Assembly (NCBI GenBank): GCA_040881985.1
Contig: JBBECE010000009.1
Span: 78,324 to 142,323, forward strand
From: JBBECE01 sp040881985
Lineage (GTDB): Bacteria > Pseudomonadota > Alphaproteobacteria > Rhizobiales > Devosiaceae
Direction: 5' to 3'
Length of the DNA: 64,000 nt
Both the position numbers and the translations under genes were made by a program. This document shows positions 54,774 to 64,000 of this stretch, in pieces (position 1 is the stretch's first letter; every line of letters starts with the position of its first letter). A model generated the notes under the pieces. It was given only the letters and a program-made list of their open reading frames with translations. It was not told the DNA's origin and did no database searches.

Positions 54774-56216
54774 TCAGGTGTTGAGTACGCGACCATAGGC
54801 ATCGAGTACGCTCTCCTTCATCATCTCCGAAAGCGTCGGATGCGGGAAGACGGTGTGGATAAGTTCGGCTTCGGTCGTCTCGAGATTCATGGCGATCACG
54901 AAGCCCTGAATCAATTCGGTGACCTCGGCGCCGACCATGTGGGCGCCGAGAAGTTCGCCGGTTTTGGCGTCGAAAATGGTCTTGACCAGACCTTCCGGCT
55001 CGCCAAGCGCGATCGCCTTGCCGTTGCCGATGAAGGGAAAGCGGCCGATTTTGACCGCGCGGCCAGCCTCTTTGGCCTTGGCTTCGTTGAGCCCGACGCT
55101 GGCGACCTGCGGCTCGCAATAGGTGCAGCCGGGAATTCTTAGCTTGTCGATAGGATGGACGCCCTTCACCCCGGCGATTTTCTCGGCGCAGATGACGCCT
55201 TCGTGCTCGGCCTTGTGGGCGAGCATGGGCCCCCCGGCGACGTCGCCGATCGCCCAGACGCCTGGAACGTTGGTCGCCCCGAACCCGTCGACACTGACGA
55301 TCCCGCGGTCGACCTTCACCCCAAGCATTTCGAGGCCGAGATTCTCGGTGTTGCCCACGACGCCGACCGCCGAGATCAGCTTTTCGCCCTCGATCGTCTG
55401 CTTCTGACCGCCCTTCAGCTCGACCGTCGCGGTGACTTTGCCCTTGGACTTGTCGATCCTGGTGACTTTGGCGTCGGTGAGGAACTTGATGCCACGCTTT
55501 TCCATTTGTTTCCTGGCACGGGCGGCGATCTCGGCGTCCTCGACCGGCAGGATTTGCGGCAGCAGTTCGACGACGGTCACCTCGGCGCCCATTGAACGGT
55601 AAAAAGAGGCGAATTCGACCCCGATTGCGCCCGAACCCATCACCGAAAGCGATTTCGGAATCTCGCTCGGCACCATCGCCTCGAAATACGTCCAGATCAG
55701 GTCTCCGTCGGGCTCAATGCCGGGCAGGATTCGCGGCCGAGCGCCGGTGGCGATGACGATGTTTTTGGCCTTGTAGATGCCCTCCGGCAAGACGCCTTTC
55801 GGCTGGGCCGGCTGCGGCTGCATCGGCGTTTTCTTCGATTTGGCGACAGTGACCTCGCCGCGCGCGGAAATCGTCCCCTCGCCCCAGATCACGTCGACTT
55901 TGTTTTTCTTCATCAGGAAAGCCACGCCGTTCGCGAGCTGCCCGGCGATGCCGCGCGAGCGCTTGACGATAGCGGCGGCGTCATAGCCGAATTTCTCCAC
56001 CGTCAGCCCGTAGTCGCGGGCGCGGCCGAGTTGGCCGTAAATCTCCGCGGTGCGCAGCAGCGCCTTGGTCGGAATGCAGCCCCAGTTGAGGCAGACCCCG
56101 CCCATATGCTCGCGCTCGACGATGGCGGTCTTCAGGCCAAGCTGCGCCGCCCGGATCGCGGCGATGTAGCCGCCCGGTCCCGAGCCGATGATGATAACGT
56201 CGTAAAGGTCAGCCAT
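54774..56216 (-). CDS. lpdA: Dihydrolipoyl dehydrogenase (PDH E3)
   Basis: Re-oxidises dihydrolipoamide with NAD+. The 480-aa product starts MADLYDVIIIGSGPGGYIAA (FAD Rossmann motif). The redox-active disulphide is GGVCLNWGCIPTKALLR. The NAD domain is SVMGSGAIGVEFASFYRSMG, then FAD motif VWAIGDVAGGPMLAHKAEHE. The dimerisation domain contains the catalytic His-Glu pair region (ELIHTVFPHPTLSEMM). No lipoyl domain is fused, unlike some E3 proteins. Last catalytic gene of the pdh cluster. Confidence 0.97.
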   Translation of the reverse strand: MADLYDVIIIGSGPGGYIAAIRAAQLGLKTAIVEREHMGGVCLNWGCIPTKALLRTAEIYGQLGRARDYGLTVEKFGYDAAAIVKRSRGIAGQLANGVAFLMKKNKVDVIWGEGTISARGEVTVAKSKKTPMQPQPAQPKGVLPEGIYKAKNIVIATGARPRILPGIEPDGDLIWTYFEAMVPSEIPKSLSVMGSGAIGVEFASFYRSMGAEVTVVELLPQILPVEDAEIAARARKQMEKRGIKFLTDAKVTRIDKSKGKVTATVELKGGQKQTIEGEKLISAVGVVGNTENLGLEMLGVKVDRGIVSVDGFGATNVPGVWAIGDVAGGPMLAHKAEHEGVICAEKIAGVKGVHPIDKLRIPGCTYCEPQVASVGLNEAKAKEAGRAVKIGRFPFIGNGKAIALGEPEGLVKTIFDAKTGELLGAHMVGAEVTELIQGFVIAMNLETTEAELIHTVFPHPTLSEMMKESVLDAYGRVLNT

Positions 56217-56222
56217 TGGCCC

Positions 56223-56864
56223 TCATCTGATCCCGAGCAGTTTCTTGACCACTGGCACCAGCGCCTCGCCGATGGCGCGGGTGTTCCTGGCGTCGAGATG
56301 CACGCCATCCAGCGAAACGGCCTTGGCGACTTTCGCGGCGTCGAAGAAGGCTACCCCCATTTCCCTGGCGTGACGGGCGTAGTGGTTCGCGAGTTTGCGC
56401 GATTCCGCGACGGCGCCGTCGAACATCGGCTTCACATCCAGATGGCTGGTCGCAACAGAATAGGGCGGAGCAACGACGACGATTTTCGGCGGGCGCTTTT
56501 GATGATCGTAGGGATGGCTGAGGACGATCTGCACCAGCCGCTGCATGCCCATGGCCGCGCCGATGGCGGTGCCGTTGATGAAGGGCTTGAGGTCGTTGGT
56601 CCCGAGCATGATGACAACAGCGTCGAGCGGCTGGTGTGATTTGAGCAGGGTCGGCAGGACGCGCGAGCCGTTGAGATCGGCGGGGCTCGAATGATCGTCG
56701 AACACCGTGGTGCGTCCGCCCAGCCCCTCGGCGATGATCCGCGCCTTGCCGCCGAGCCCGGCCTCCAGAACCGACGGCCAACGGTCTTCGAAGGCGTGGC
56801 GGCCCTCATTTTCGGCATCGGAACCAAAGGTAAGAGAATCGCCATAGCAGAGAATGGTTTTCAT
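56223..56864 (-). CDS. SGNH/GDSL hydrolase (arylesterase-like)
   Basis: A 213-aa SGNH-fold esterase. Block I holds the nucleophile (ILCYGDSLTFGSDAE), block II has Gly in EGLGGRTTVFDD, block III is VIMLGTNDLKPFIN and block V supplies Asp and His in SLDGVHLDARNTRAIGEAL. There is no signal peptide, so it is cytoplasmic. It resembles carbohydrate esterase/arylesterase members such as the M. smegmatis acyltransferase type. It lies between pdhC and lpd (10- and 6-nt gaps), so it is co-expressed with the PDH complex. A metabolic reason is not obvious. Confidence 0.88.
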   Translation of the reverse strand: MKTILCYGDSLTFGSDAENEGRHAFEDRWPSVLEAGLGGKARIIAEGLGGRTTVFDDHSSPADLNGSRVLPTLLKSHQPLDAVVIMLGTNDLKPFINGTAIGAAMGMQRLVQIVLSHPYDHQKRPPKIVVVAPPYSVATSHLDVKPMFDGAVAESRKLANHYARHAREMGVAFFDAAKVAKAVSLDGVHLDARNTRAIGEALVPVVKKLLGIR

Positions 56865-56874
56865 GGGGTGCCCC

Positions 56875-58185
56875 TCAGGCCAGCATCAAGACCGGGTTTT
56901 CGATAATCTTCTTGAACTCGGCGAGGACTTCGGCGCCGAGCGCGCCGTCGACCGAACGGTGGTCGCAGGAGAGCGTCGCCGCCATGAACTGGCCGATTTT
57001 CACTTCGCCTTTTTCGGCGTAGGGCCGCTCCTCACCCGCGCCGACCGCCAGAAGGGTCCCATGCGGCGGGTTGATGACGGCGGCAAAATGCTTGATGCCA
57101 TACATGCCGAGATTGCTCACCGCCGAGGTGCCGCCCTGATATTCGTGCGGGGCGAGGCGCCTGGTGCGGGCGCGGGTTGCGTAGTCTTTCATTTCTTCGG
57201 AAATCTGGCGTAGCGGCTTGGCGTCCGCCTGATGCACCACCGGAGTGAACAACCCTCCGGGCACGGCGACGGCGACGCCGATGTCGGAATGCTGGTGATA
57301 GAGGATCGCGTCGCCCGCCCAGGTAGCGTTGGCCTTCGGCACGTTGTGCAGCGCCATCGCCCAGCCCTTGATGACGAAATCATTGACCGAGATGCGGAAC
57401 GCCGGCTTGCCGTCCTCGCCCTTGTGGGCGGAGGCGTTGATCTCCTCGCGCGCCTGCATCAGCGCATCGATGCGGCAATCGAGGGTGAGATAAAAATGCG
57501 GGATGGTCTGCTTGGCCTCACTCAGGCGCTGCGCGACGATACGGCGCATGCCGTCATTGGGGACGAGCTCGTAGCTGCCCTCCGGATAGAGCGCCATGAC
57601 CTCGGCGCGGCTCATGCCCTTCGCGAGGGCGGGAGCGCCGGAAGCGCTGGACGGCACGCCGTCTTTCAACGACTTGTCGATGTCGCGCTTGACGATGCGG
57701 CCATGCGGGCCGGAGCCCGTCAGCGCGGCGAGATCGATCTTGCTCTCGGCGGCGAGGCGCCGGGCGAGCGGGGAAGCGAAAATGCGCGTCGCGCCGTTGA
57801 GGCGCGGGACTGCCGCAGGTGCAGCGATCGGCTTCGCTTCCGGCGTCGCGGCGACCGGTTTGGGAGCCTGCGGCGCGGGTTTGGCTGGCGAAACGGCAGG
57901 CTTTGCCGCCGCCTCCGGCGGCTTCGCATCCGTGGCCGTCTCGCCCTCCTGCAACAGGATGGCGATCACCGAATTGACGGCGACGTTTTCGGTGCCCTCG
58001 GGGACGACGATCTTGCCGATTTTTCCCTCGTCGACCGCCTCGACTTCCATCGTCGCCTTGTCGGTCTCGATTTCGGCGATGACGTCGCCGGAGGAGACAG
58101 TGTCGCCTTCCTTGACGAGCCATTTGACGATGGTGCCGTGCTCCATCGTCGGCGACAGCGCCGGCATGGTGATGTTGACGCTCAT
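56875..58185 (-). CDS. pdhC: PDH E2, dihydrolipoamide acetyltransferase
   Basis: Transfers the acetyl group to CoA. The 436-aa product starts at 58185 ([19 protein letters not shown]). It has one N-terminal lipoyl domain with the modified Lys in [13 protein letters not shown], an Ala/Pro-rich linker (residues 80-135) and a peripheral subunit-binding domain ([20 protein letters not shown]). The catalytic domain has the His-X3-Asp motif near the end ([17 protein letters not shown]). Its start overlaps the deaminase stop by 4 bp. The frame extends 7 codons upstream, but the 58185 start matches the family. Confidence 0.96.
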   Translation of the reverse strand: MSVNITMPALSPTMEHGTIVKWLVKEGDTVSSGDVIAEIETDKATMEVEAVDEGKIGKIVVPEGTENVAVNSVIAILLQEGETATDAKPPEAAAKPAVSPAKPAPQAPKPVAATPEAKPIAAPAAVPRLNGATRIFASPLARRLAAESKIDLAALTGSGPHGRIVKRDIDKSLKDGVPSSASGAPALAKGMSRAEVMALYPEGSYELVPNDGMRRIVAQRLSEAKQTIPHFYLTLDCRIDALMQAREEINASAHKGEDGKPAFRISVNDFVIKGWAMALHNVPKANATWAGDAILYHQHSDIGVAVAVPGGLFTPVVHQADAKPLRQISEEMKDYATRARTRRLAPHEYQGGTSAVSNLGMYGIKHFAAVINPPHGTLLAVGAGEERPYAEKGEVKIGQFMAATLSCDHRSVDGALGAEVLAEFKKIIENPVLMLA

Positions 58186-58631
58186 TCGGCGATGTCCTCG
58201 TTCCACAGCGCCGGATTGGCGGCGATGAAATCACCCATCATCTTGATGCAGCGGGCGTCGTCGAGATCGACGACTTGCGAGCCGGAAAGGCTCAGCAAGT
58301 CCTGGAAACCCTTGAAGTTGCGCGATTCCCCGACAATGACGCGCGGAATTCCGAACTGGATGGCGGTGCCGGTGCACATCATGCAGGGCGACAGCGTCGT
58401 GAAGAGGACGGTGTCGCGATAGGTCTTCTGGCGGCCGACATTATGCAGACAATCCATCTCGCCATGCAGGATCGCATCGCCCTTCTGGACGCGCTGATTG
58501 TGGCCGCGGCCGATGATCTGGCCGTCGCGGACGAGCACCGAGCCGATGGGAATTCCGCCTTCGGCAAGTCCCTTCTGCGCCTCCGCGTAAGCGGCTTCGA
58601 AGAATTTCAGTTCGGCCGCGCTGGCGCCCAT
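58182..58631 (-). CDS. Cytidine/deoxycytidylate deaminase-family nucleoside deaminase
   Basis: A 149-aa zinc-dependent deaminase. The catalytic motif is [13 protein letters not shown] (His ligand, Glu acid) and [16 protein letters not shown] (two Cys ligands). It resembles fungal/bacterial cytosine deaminase and guanine deaminase proteins by size and by the [20 protein letters not shown] segment. Its start overlaps the pdhB stop and its stop overlaps the pdhC start, both by ATGA-type junctions. It is therefore translated within the PDH operon. The exact base substrate is not determined. Confidence 0.88.
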   Translation of the reverse strand: MGASAAELKFFEAAYAEAQKGLAEGGIPIGSVLVRDGQIIGRGHNQRVQKGDAILHGEMDCLHNVGRQKTYRDTVLFTTLSPCMMCTGTAIQFGIPRVIVGESRNFKGFQDLLSLSGSQVVDLDDARCIKMMGDFIAANPALWNEDIAE

Positions 58632-60028
58632 CACTGGCTCCGGTACGTCACGCGGTTGACGGCCTCGATCACCTCGTCGACCGACGGCAGCGCGAGCTTT
58701 TCGAGATTGGCCGCATACGGCATCGGCACGTCCTTGCCGGTGACCGAGACGACCGGCGCGTCGAGATAGTCGAAAGCCTCGGCCATCAGCCGCGCCGCGA
58801 CATACGACCCTATCGAGCCCTGCGGCCAGCCTTCTTCGACGGTGACGCAGCGGGAAGTCTTTTTCACGCTGTCGATGATTGTCTGCAGGTCGAGCGGGCG
58901 CAATGTCCGCAAGTCGATGAGCTCGACATCGACGCCCTCGGCGACGAGTTTTTGCGTCGCCTCCGAGGCATAGCGCATGCCGATCGAATAGGCGACGATG
59001 GTCACGTCGTTCCCCTGCCGGGCGATGCGGGCCTTGCCGATCGGCAGCACCCAATCGTCGAGTTTCGGCACCTCGAAGGACTGGCCGTAGAGAATTTCGT
59101 TTTCGAGGAAAATCACCGGATTGGGCGAGCGGATCGCCGCCTTCAATAACCCCTTGGCGTCGGCGGCCGAGTAGGGGGCGATGACGGTGAGGCCCGGCAC
59201 ATGCGCATACCAGGCCGAATAGTCCTGCGAATGCTGGGCGGCGACGCGGGCGGCGGCGCCGTTCGGGCCGCGGAAGACGATCGAGGCATGCAGCTGCCCG
59301 CCGGACATGTAAAGCTGCTTGGCGGCGGAATTGATGATCTGGTCCATGGCCTGCATGGCAAAATTGAAGGTCATGAATTCGACGATGGGTTTGAGGCCGG
59401 CAAAAGCGGCGCCGATTCCGAGGCCGGCAAAGCCGTGCTCGGTGATCGGGGTGTCGATGACCCGCGTGGGGCCGAACTCCTGCAACAGGCCCTGGGTGAC
59501 CTTGTAGGCGCCCTGATACTCGGCGACCTCCTCGCCCATGACGAAGACCGATTGATCGGCGCGCATTTCCTCGGCCATGGCGTCGCGCAGCGCCTCGCGG
59601 ACGGTCATGGTGACCATTTCGGTGCCGGCGGGAATATCGGGGTCGGCGGCGAGGGTGAACGAGGGGGCGGCGGGAGTTGGCGCCTCATCCGATGGGGCCG
59701 GCTCCGCGGCCACCCCGGCGCCAGGCGAAGGGGTTGGTGCGGCGGCCTCCTTTGCGGACGCCTCGAAGGATTCGGGCGCGCTCTCGCCATCAGCCAGCAG
59801 CGCCGCGATCGGCGTGTTGACCTTAATGCCTTCGGTGCCCTCGGCGACGAGCAGCTTGCCGATGGTGCCCTCGTCGACCGCTTCGACTTCCATGGTCGCC
59901 TTGTCGGTCTCGATCTCGGCGATTACATCGCCGGAAGAGACGGCGTCGCCTTCCTTGACCAGCCATTTGGCGAGCTTGCCTTCCTCCATTGTCGGGCTCA
60001 GCGCAGGCATCAGGATCTGGGTGGGCAT
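58631..60028 (-). CDS. pdhB: PDH E1 beta subunit with N-terminal lipoyl domain
   Basis: Beta subunit of pyruvate dehydrogenase E1. The 465-aa product has a lipoyl domain (residues 1-78, Lys in [17 protein letters not shown]), an Ala/Pro-rich linker, then the transketolase-like Pyr domain from about residue 140 ([15 protein letters not shown]). Conserved contacts include [57 protein letters not shown] and the C-terminal [20 protein letters not shown]. The fused lipoyl domain is characteristic of alphaproteobacteria. It is nearly identical in its first 35 residues to the PdhC lipoyl domain. Confidence 0.97.
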   Translation of the reverse strand: MPTQILMPALSPTMEEGKLAKWLVKEGDAVSSGDVIAEIETDKATMEVEAVDEGTIGKLLVAEGTEGIKVNTPIAALLADGESAPESFEASAKEAAAPTPSPGAGVAAEPAPSDEAPTPAAPSFTLAADPDIPAGTEMVTMTVREALRDAMAEEMRADQSVFVMGEEVAEYQGAYKVTQGLLQEFGPTRVIDTPITEHGFAGLGIGAAFAGLKPIVEFMTFNFAMQAMDQIINSAAKQLYMSGGQLHASIVFRGPNGAAARVAAQHSQDYSAWYAHVPGLTVIAPYSAADAKGLLKAAIRSPNPVIFLENEILYGQSFEVPKLDDWVLPIGKARIARQGNDVTIVAYSIGMRYASEATQKLVAEGVDVELIDLRTLRPLDLQTIIDSVKKTSRCVTVEEGWPQGSIGSYVAARLMAEAFDYLDAPVVSVTGKDVPMPYAANLEKLALPSVDEVIEAVNRVTYRSQ

Positions 60029-60037
60029 GCGCAGGTC

Positions 60038-60442
60038 TCAGGCCTTGAAGGGTCGGTTCGGCTCGTCCCAGCCGGCGACTTTCAGATCGCGGTCGGAGAA
60101 AAAGTCGACGAGCAGGTCGTGCACCCGGCGTTCGATATTGGCGGGCACCGGTAGATAGCCCTCCTCGGAGTCGGGATCGAAGAGGTCGACGCGCGGGAAG
60201 CGGGCGTAAAGATACATCAGCACCCGCGCCGCATGTTCGGAGTCGAGATCGTGCTGCTCGACATTGTGCAGGGTGACTTTGTCCATGCTCTCGATCTGGG
60301 CGCGGGCCCACAACGCGTTGGGCTGCACGCCGAAGCGGTAGTCGACATGGTTGAAAGCCACTTGCTCGCCGCCGCGGGTGCGCCGCCCCTGGTCGAGGAC
60401 GTGGCGGACCGAGGTCGGCTCAAGCGGCTCCAGATCGCTCAT
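60038..60442 (-). CDS. Uncharacterised protein in the pdh operon
   Basis: A 134-aa soluble, acidic protein starting at 60442 (MSDLEPLEPTSVRHVLDQG). I do not recognise the family. Visible features are a polar N-terminus, a central segment HVDYRFGVQPNALWARAQ, a helical LDSEHAARVLMYLYARFP and a Trp/Pro-rich end (LKVAGWDEPNRPFKA). There is no signal peptide, membrane helix or obvious catalytic motif. It sits between the VOC gene and pdhB with gaps of 16 and 9 nt, so it is part of the operon. Coding potential is supported by the codon usage and tight spacing. Confidence 0.7.
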   Translation of the reverse strand: MSDLEPLEPTSVRHVLDQGRRTRGGEQVAFNHVDYRFGVQPNALWARAQIESMDKVTLHNVEQHDLDSEHAARVLMYLYARFPRVDLFDPDSEEGYLPVPANIERRVHDLLVDFFSDRDLKVAGWDEPNRPFKA

Positions 60443-60458
60443 TGCGATGCCTTCCCGT

Positions 60459-60854
60459 TCACGCGCCCGGCGCGTCTTTGGCGGCGGGATCGGGCTGGTG
60501 AACACCGAAAATATTGCCTTCGGTGTCCTTGCCGTAGAACTGCCAGCCGACGCCGGCGATCGCGTGCCTGGGAAGCGCGATCACCCCGCCCAGCTGTTTG
60601 AGTTTCGCCAGCGTCGCGTCGAGGTCCGAGACCTCGATGGTGCAGACATAGGCCAAGACGATGTCGCCGGTCTGGCCGGCCTTGCGCTTGACCATGCCGC
60701 CATTGATGCCCGGCTCGTCGGCCGGCCCGGTGGTGATGAGGTGATAGAAGTTCGGCACATATTCGGTGAAGGTCCAGCCGAAGAGCGTCTCGTAGAAGGC
60801 GCTGGCGCGGTTGAGGTCGTCGGCGTGAATCTCGAAGTGCACGGGACGGGGCAT
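60459..60854 (-). CDS. VOC-family (glyoxalase/bleomycin-resistance-like) protein
   Basis: A 131-aa vicinal-oxygen-chelate fold protein. Two beta-alpha-beta-beta-beta modules are visible: MPRPVHFEIHADDLNRASAF and FYETLFGWTFTEY, then TIEVSDLDATLAKLKQLGG and WQFYGKDTEGNIFGVHQPD. The His and Glu positions of the metal site are plausible (FEIHADD, GNIFGVHQ). The substrate is unknown. It lies between pdhA and the uncharacterised gene, with 10- and 16-nt gaps, in the PDH operon. Confidence 0.87.
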   Translation of the reverse strand: MPRPVHFEIHADDLNRASAFYETLFGWTFTEYVPNFYHLITTGPADEPGINGGMVKRKAGQTGDIVLAYVCTIEVSDLDATLAKLKQLGGVIALPRHAIAGVGWQFYGKDTEGNIFGVHQPDPAAKDAPGA

Positions 60855-60864
60855 GGACGCCTCC

Positions 60865-61980
60865 TCAGGCGGGGACCGTGATGTCGGTCCAGAGTTCGGC
60901 AGGGTCGGGAACGGGGCTCTCGGTGGCGAATTTTTCGGCTTCCGAGACGAGGGCGCGGACTTCCGCGTCGATTTGCTTCAGCGCCTCCTCGTCGGCCCAA
61001 CCCGCTTCGAGGAGGCGTTTGCGGACCATTTCGATCGGATCGCGTTCGGTGCGGATCGACTGGACTTCCTCGCGCGAGCGGTATTTGGCGGGGTCGGACA
61101 TGGAATGGCCGCGATAGCGGTAGGTCAGCATTTCGAGGATGTAAGGCCCCTCCCCGTTCCGCGCATGGACGAGCGCCCGGGCGGCGGCCTCGCGGACGAC
61201 ACGCACGTCCATGCCATCGACCTGCTCGCCAGCGATGCCGAACGACAGGCCGCGCTGCGACAGGTCGGTCGTCGCCGCCGAGCGTTCGAGCGACGTGCCC
61301 ATGGCATACTTGTTGTTCTCGATCACGTAGACGACCGGCAGCTTCCAGAGTTTGGCCATGTTGAAGGCCTCATAGACCTGGCCCTGATTGGCGGCGCCGT
61401 CGCCGAAATAGGTGAGGCTTACCGCCCCGTCGCCGCGATAGTTGGCGGCGAAGGCCAGCCCGGTACCGAGCGGGACCGTCGCCCCGACGATGCCGTGGCC
61501 GCCGTAGAAGTTCCTGTCGCGGCTGAACATATGCATCGAGCCGCCCTTGCCGTGCGAATAGCCAGTGATCCGGCCGGTCAATTCGGCCATCACGCCCTTC
61601 GGGTGCATGCCGGCGGCGAGCATGTGACCATGATCGCGATAGCCGGTGATCGTCATATCGCCTTGTCGCGCCGCCATCATGACGCCGGTGACGACGGCTT
61701 CCTGGCCGATATAGAGGTGACAAAAGCCGCCGATCAGTCCCATGCCGTAGAGCTGGCCGGCCTTTTCCTCGAAGCGGCGGATCAGCAGCATGCGGCGAAG
61801 AGCGTCAAATTCCTCGTCCCGGGTGAATTGCGGCTGCTTGGCGAGGACGGGCCTGGCGTTTGGCTTGCCCGCCGGACGGCCGGGCGAACGCGGGGTCGGT
61901 TTGACGGGGGGGGCGGCGGCGGACTTGCCGGACTTGGGGGCTGGTTTGGGGGCTGGCTGGGCGGCAGGCTTGCGAGCCAT
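60865..61980 (-). CDS. pdhA: PDH E1 alpha subunit
   Basis: Alpha subunit of pyruvate dehydrogenase E1, decarboxylating pyruvate with thiamine pyrophosphate. The 371-aa product starts at 61980 (MARKPAAQPAPKPAPKSG), an unusual Ala/Pro/Lys-rich leader of about 45 residues before the conserved fold. Family segments include MLLIRRFEEKAGQLYGMGLI, GYRDHGHMLAAG and GKGGSMHMFS. The ThDP motif is YFGDGAANQGQVYEAFNMA with NNKYAMGTS, and the phosphorylation-loop region is TYRYRGHSMSDPAKYR. First gene of the pdh cluster, 180 nt upstream of which lies ftsB. Confidence 0.97.
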   Translation of the reverse strand: MARKPAAQPAPKPAPKSGKSAAAPPVKPTPRSPGRPAGKPNARPVLAKQPQFTRDEEFDALRRMLLIRRFEEKAGQLYGMGLIGGFCHLYIGQEAVVTGVMMAARQGDMTITGYRDHGHMLAAGMHPKGVMAELTGRITGYSHGKGGSMHMFSRDRNFYGGHGIVGATVPLGTGLAFAANYRGDGAVSLTYFGDGAANQGQVYEAFNMAKLWKLPVVYVIENNKYAMGTSLERSAATTDLSQRGLSFGIAGEQVDGMDVRVVREAAARALVHARNGEGPYILEMLTYRYRGHSMSDPAKYRSREEVQSIRTERDPIEMVRKRLLEAGWADEEALKQIDAEVRALVSEAEKFATESPVPDPAELWTDITVPA

Positions 61981-62160
61981 AAGGCACCCTTTGACGCTGG
62001 CGGCCGGAGTCGTGCGGGGCGACGGGCCACACCATACAGACCCAGCCACTCCCCGCCAACGCCCCAAAGTGCAAGACGGGTATGCGTCGGTGCCCCGATT
62101 TCAGGCATGGAACCTGCTTAACTCGAAAGGAGTTCAGCCATTCGGTTAGCTGAAAAGAGA

Positions 62161-62478
62161 TTAATTGTTGCCGAGCGGAATGATGATGTCGGCGGGATTG
62201 GTCATCTCGAGCAGGGCCCGGGCCCGCTCGGTCAGGAGGTCGGGGTCGAGCCGGTTGGGATCCAAAAGCGAGATGCGCTCGCGGAAGCGGGCGATCCCGG
62301 CGTCGATTTCGGTCTCCTCGGCGTTGAGTTCGATCAGCCGCTGCTGCATCAGGGCCTGGCCGTCGATGCCGAAATTGCCGCCGAGCGCCGAATAGAAAAG
62401 ATAAACCTGTACGGCGAGCAGCGCGCCGGTGATGGCGAGGCGCTTGGCGAGCGAGGGTTTCCTGAGGCGGGTCGGCAT
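62161..62478 (-). CDS. ftsB: Septum formation initiator family protein (FtsB/DivIC)
   Basis: A 105-aa bitopic division protein. A short basic cytoplasmic N-terminus (MPTRLRKPSLAKRL) precedes one membrane helix (residues 15-35, ITGALLAVQVYLFYSALGG) and a periplasmic coiled coil (LMQQRLIELNAEETEIDAGI, then RFRERISLLDPNRLDPDLL). The ARALLEMTNPADIIIPL end is typical of the alphaproteobacterial family. It would act with FtsL and FtsQ in the divisome. The eno-ftsB-pdhA order is conserved in alphaproteobacteria. Confidence 0.9.
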   Translation of the reverse strand: MPTRLRKPSLAKRLAITGALLAVQVYLFYSALGGNFGIDGQALMQQRLIELNAEETEIDAGIARFRERISLLDPNRLDPDLLTERARALLEMTNPADIIIPLGNN

Positions 62479-62577
62479 TGGCCTCTCGGGCGCGGCTTGC
62501 GGCGGGTGGGAGAGACTAGCGCGGCCGGGTTAATCTTGGGTTGCGTCAGGTCTTGCGCGGCGTCGGGCCCTCGCCGA

Positions 62578-63999
<1,422 letters not shown>

Positions 64000-64000
64000 G

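Overview
The window is high-GC DNA from an alphaproteobacterium, most likely in the order Hyphomicrobiales (Rhizobiales). The evidence is conserved gene order: purM-purN; hdaA-ppk-ppx with rnd and aspS; rlpA-dacA-tmk-holB-metG-tatD-MBL-mazG; dusB-ntrB-ntrC-ntrY-ntrX-trkA-hfq-hflX; ispDF-cinA-ratA-lipA-lpd-pdhCBA-ftsB-eno. Other clade markers are a fused IspDF, a PDH E1-beta with its own lipoyl domain, and dispersed GC-rich palindromic repeats. I cannot name the genus. No rRNA, tRNA or CRISPR array was seen.

Layout. 0-0.8 kb: a gene start at the edge and a decayed IS1595-family element with an amber codon near its start and a lost 3' half. 0.8-4.4 kb: copper nitrite reductase nirK, with a well-spaced FNR/NnrR-type box, then an MFS and an EamA transporter. 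4.5-9.8 kb: the purMN operon, split by a complete 3.6 kb IS1595-family transposon (23-bp inverted repeats, 8-bp target duplication) that carries a XamI-like restriction-modification pair. 9.9-18.6 kb: housekeeping genes (AI-2E permease, hdaA, ppk, ppx, rnd, aspS). 18.8-24.4 kb: a CSS/EAL phosphodiesterase, malic enzyme, folD and a secreted nuclease.

24.5-30.2 kb: a six-gene minus-strand corrinoid methyl-transfer operon. It encodes a homocysteine methyltransferase, a corrinoid protein, a DUF1638 protein, a Virulence_fact-domain protein, a pterin methyltransferase and a RACo/RamA-like ferredoxin-ASKHA reactivator. A SahR-like palindrome lies upstream. It looks like a B12 methionine synthase in separate pieces with its own reactivation system. 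30.3-38.8 kb: cell envelope, DNA replication and translation genes, followed by a candidate chromosomal dif site near 37.73 kb, where gene strand switches from mainly plus to mainly minus.

38.8-50.2 kb: hflX-hfq-trkA and the nitrogen two-component genes ntrYX and ntrBC, with an outer-membrane barrel gene on the opposite strand between the two pairs. 50.4-64 kb: ispDF, cinA, ratA, lipA, four tandem small GlsB-like membrane proteins and a pyruvate dehydrogenase cluster (lpd, pdhC, pdhB, pdhA) interleaved with four accessory genes, then ftsB and enolase.

The main accessory signals are the R-M-carrying transposon that removed the purN start codon, the split methionine synthase operon, nirK with its regulatory site, and the dif candidate.
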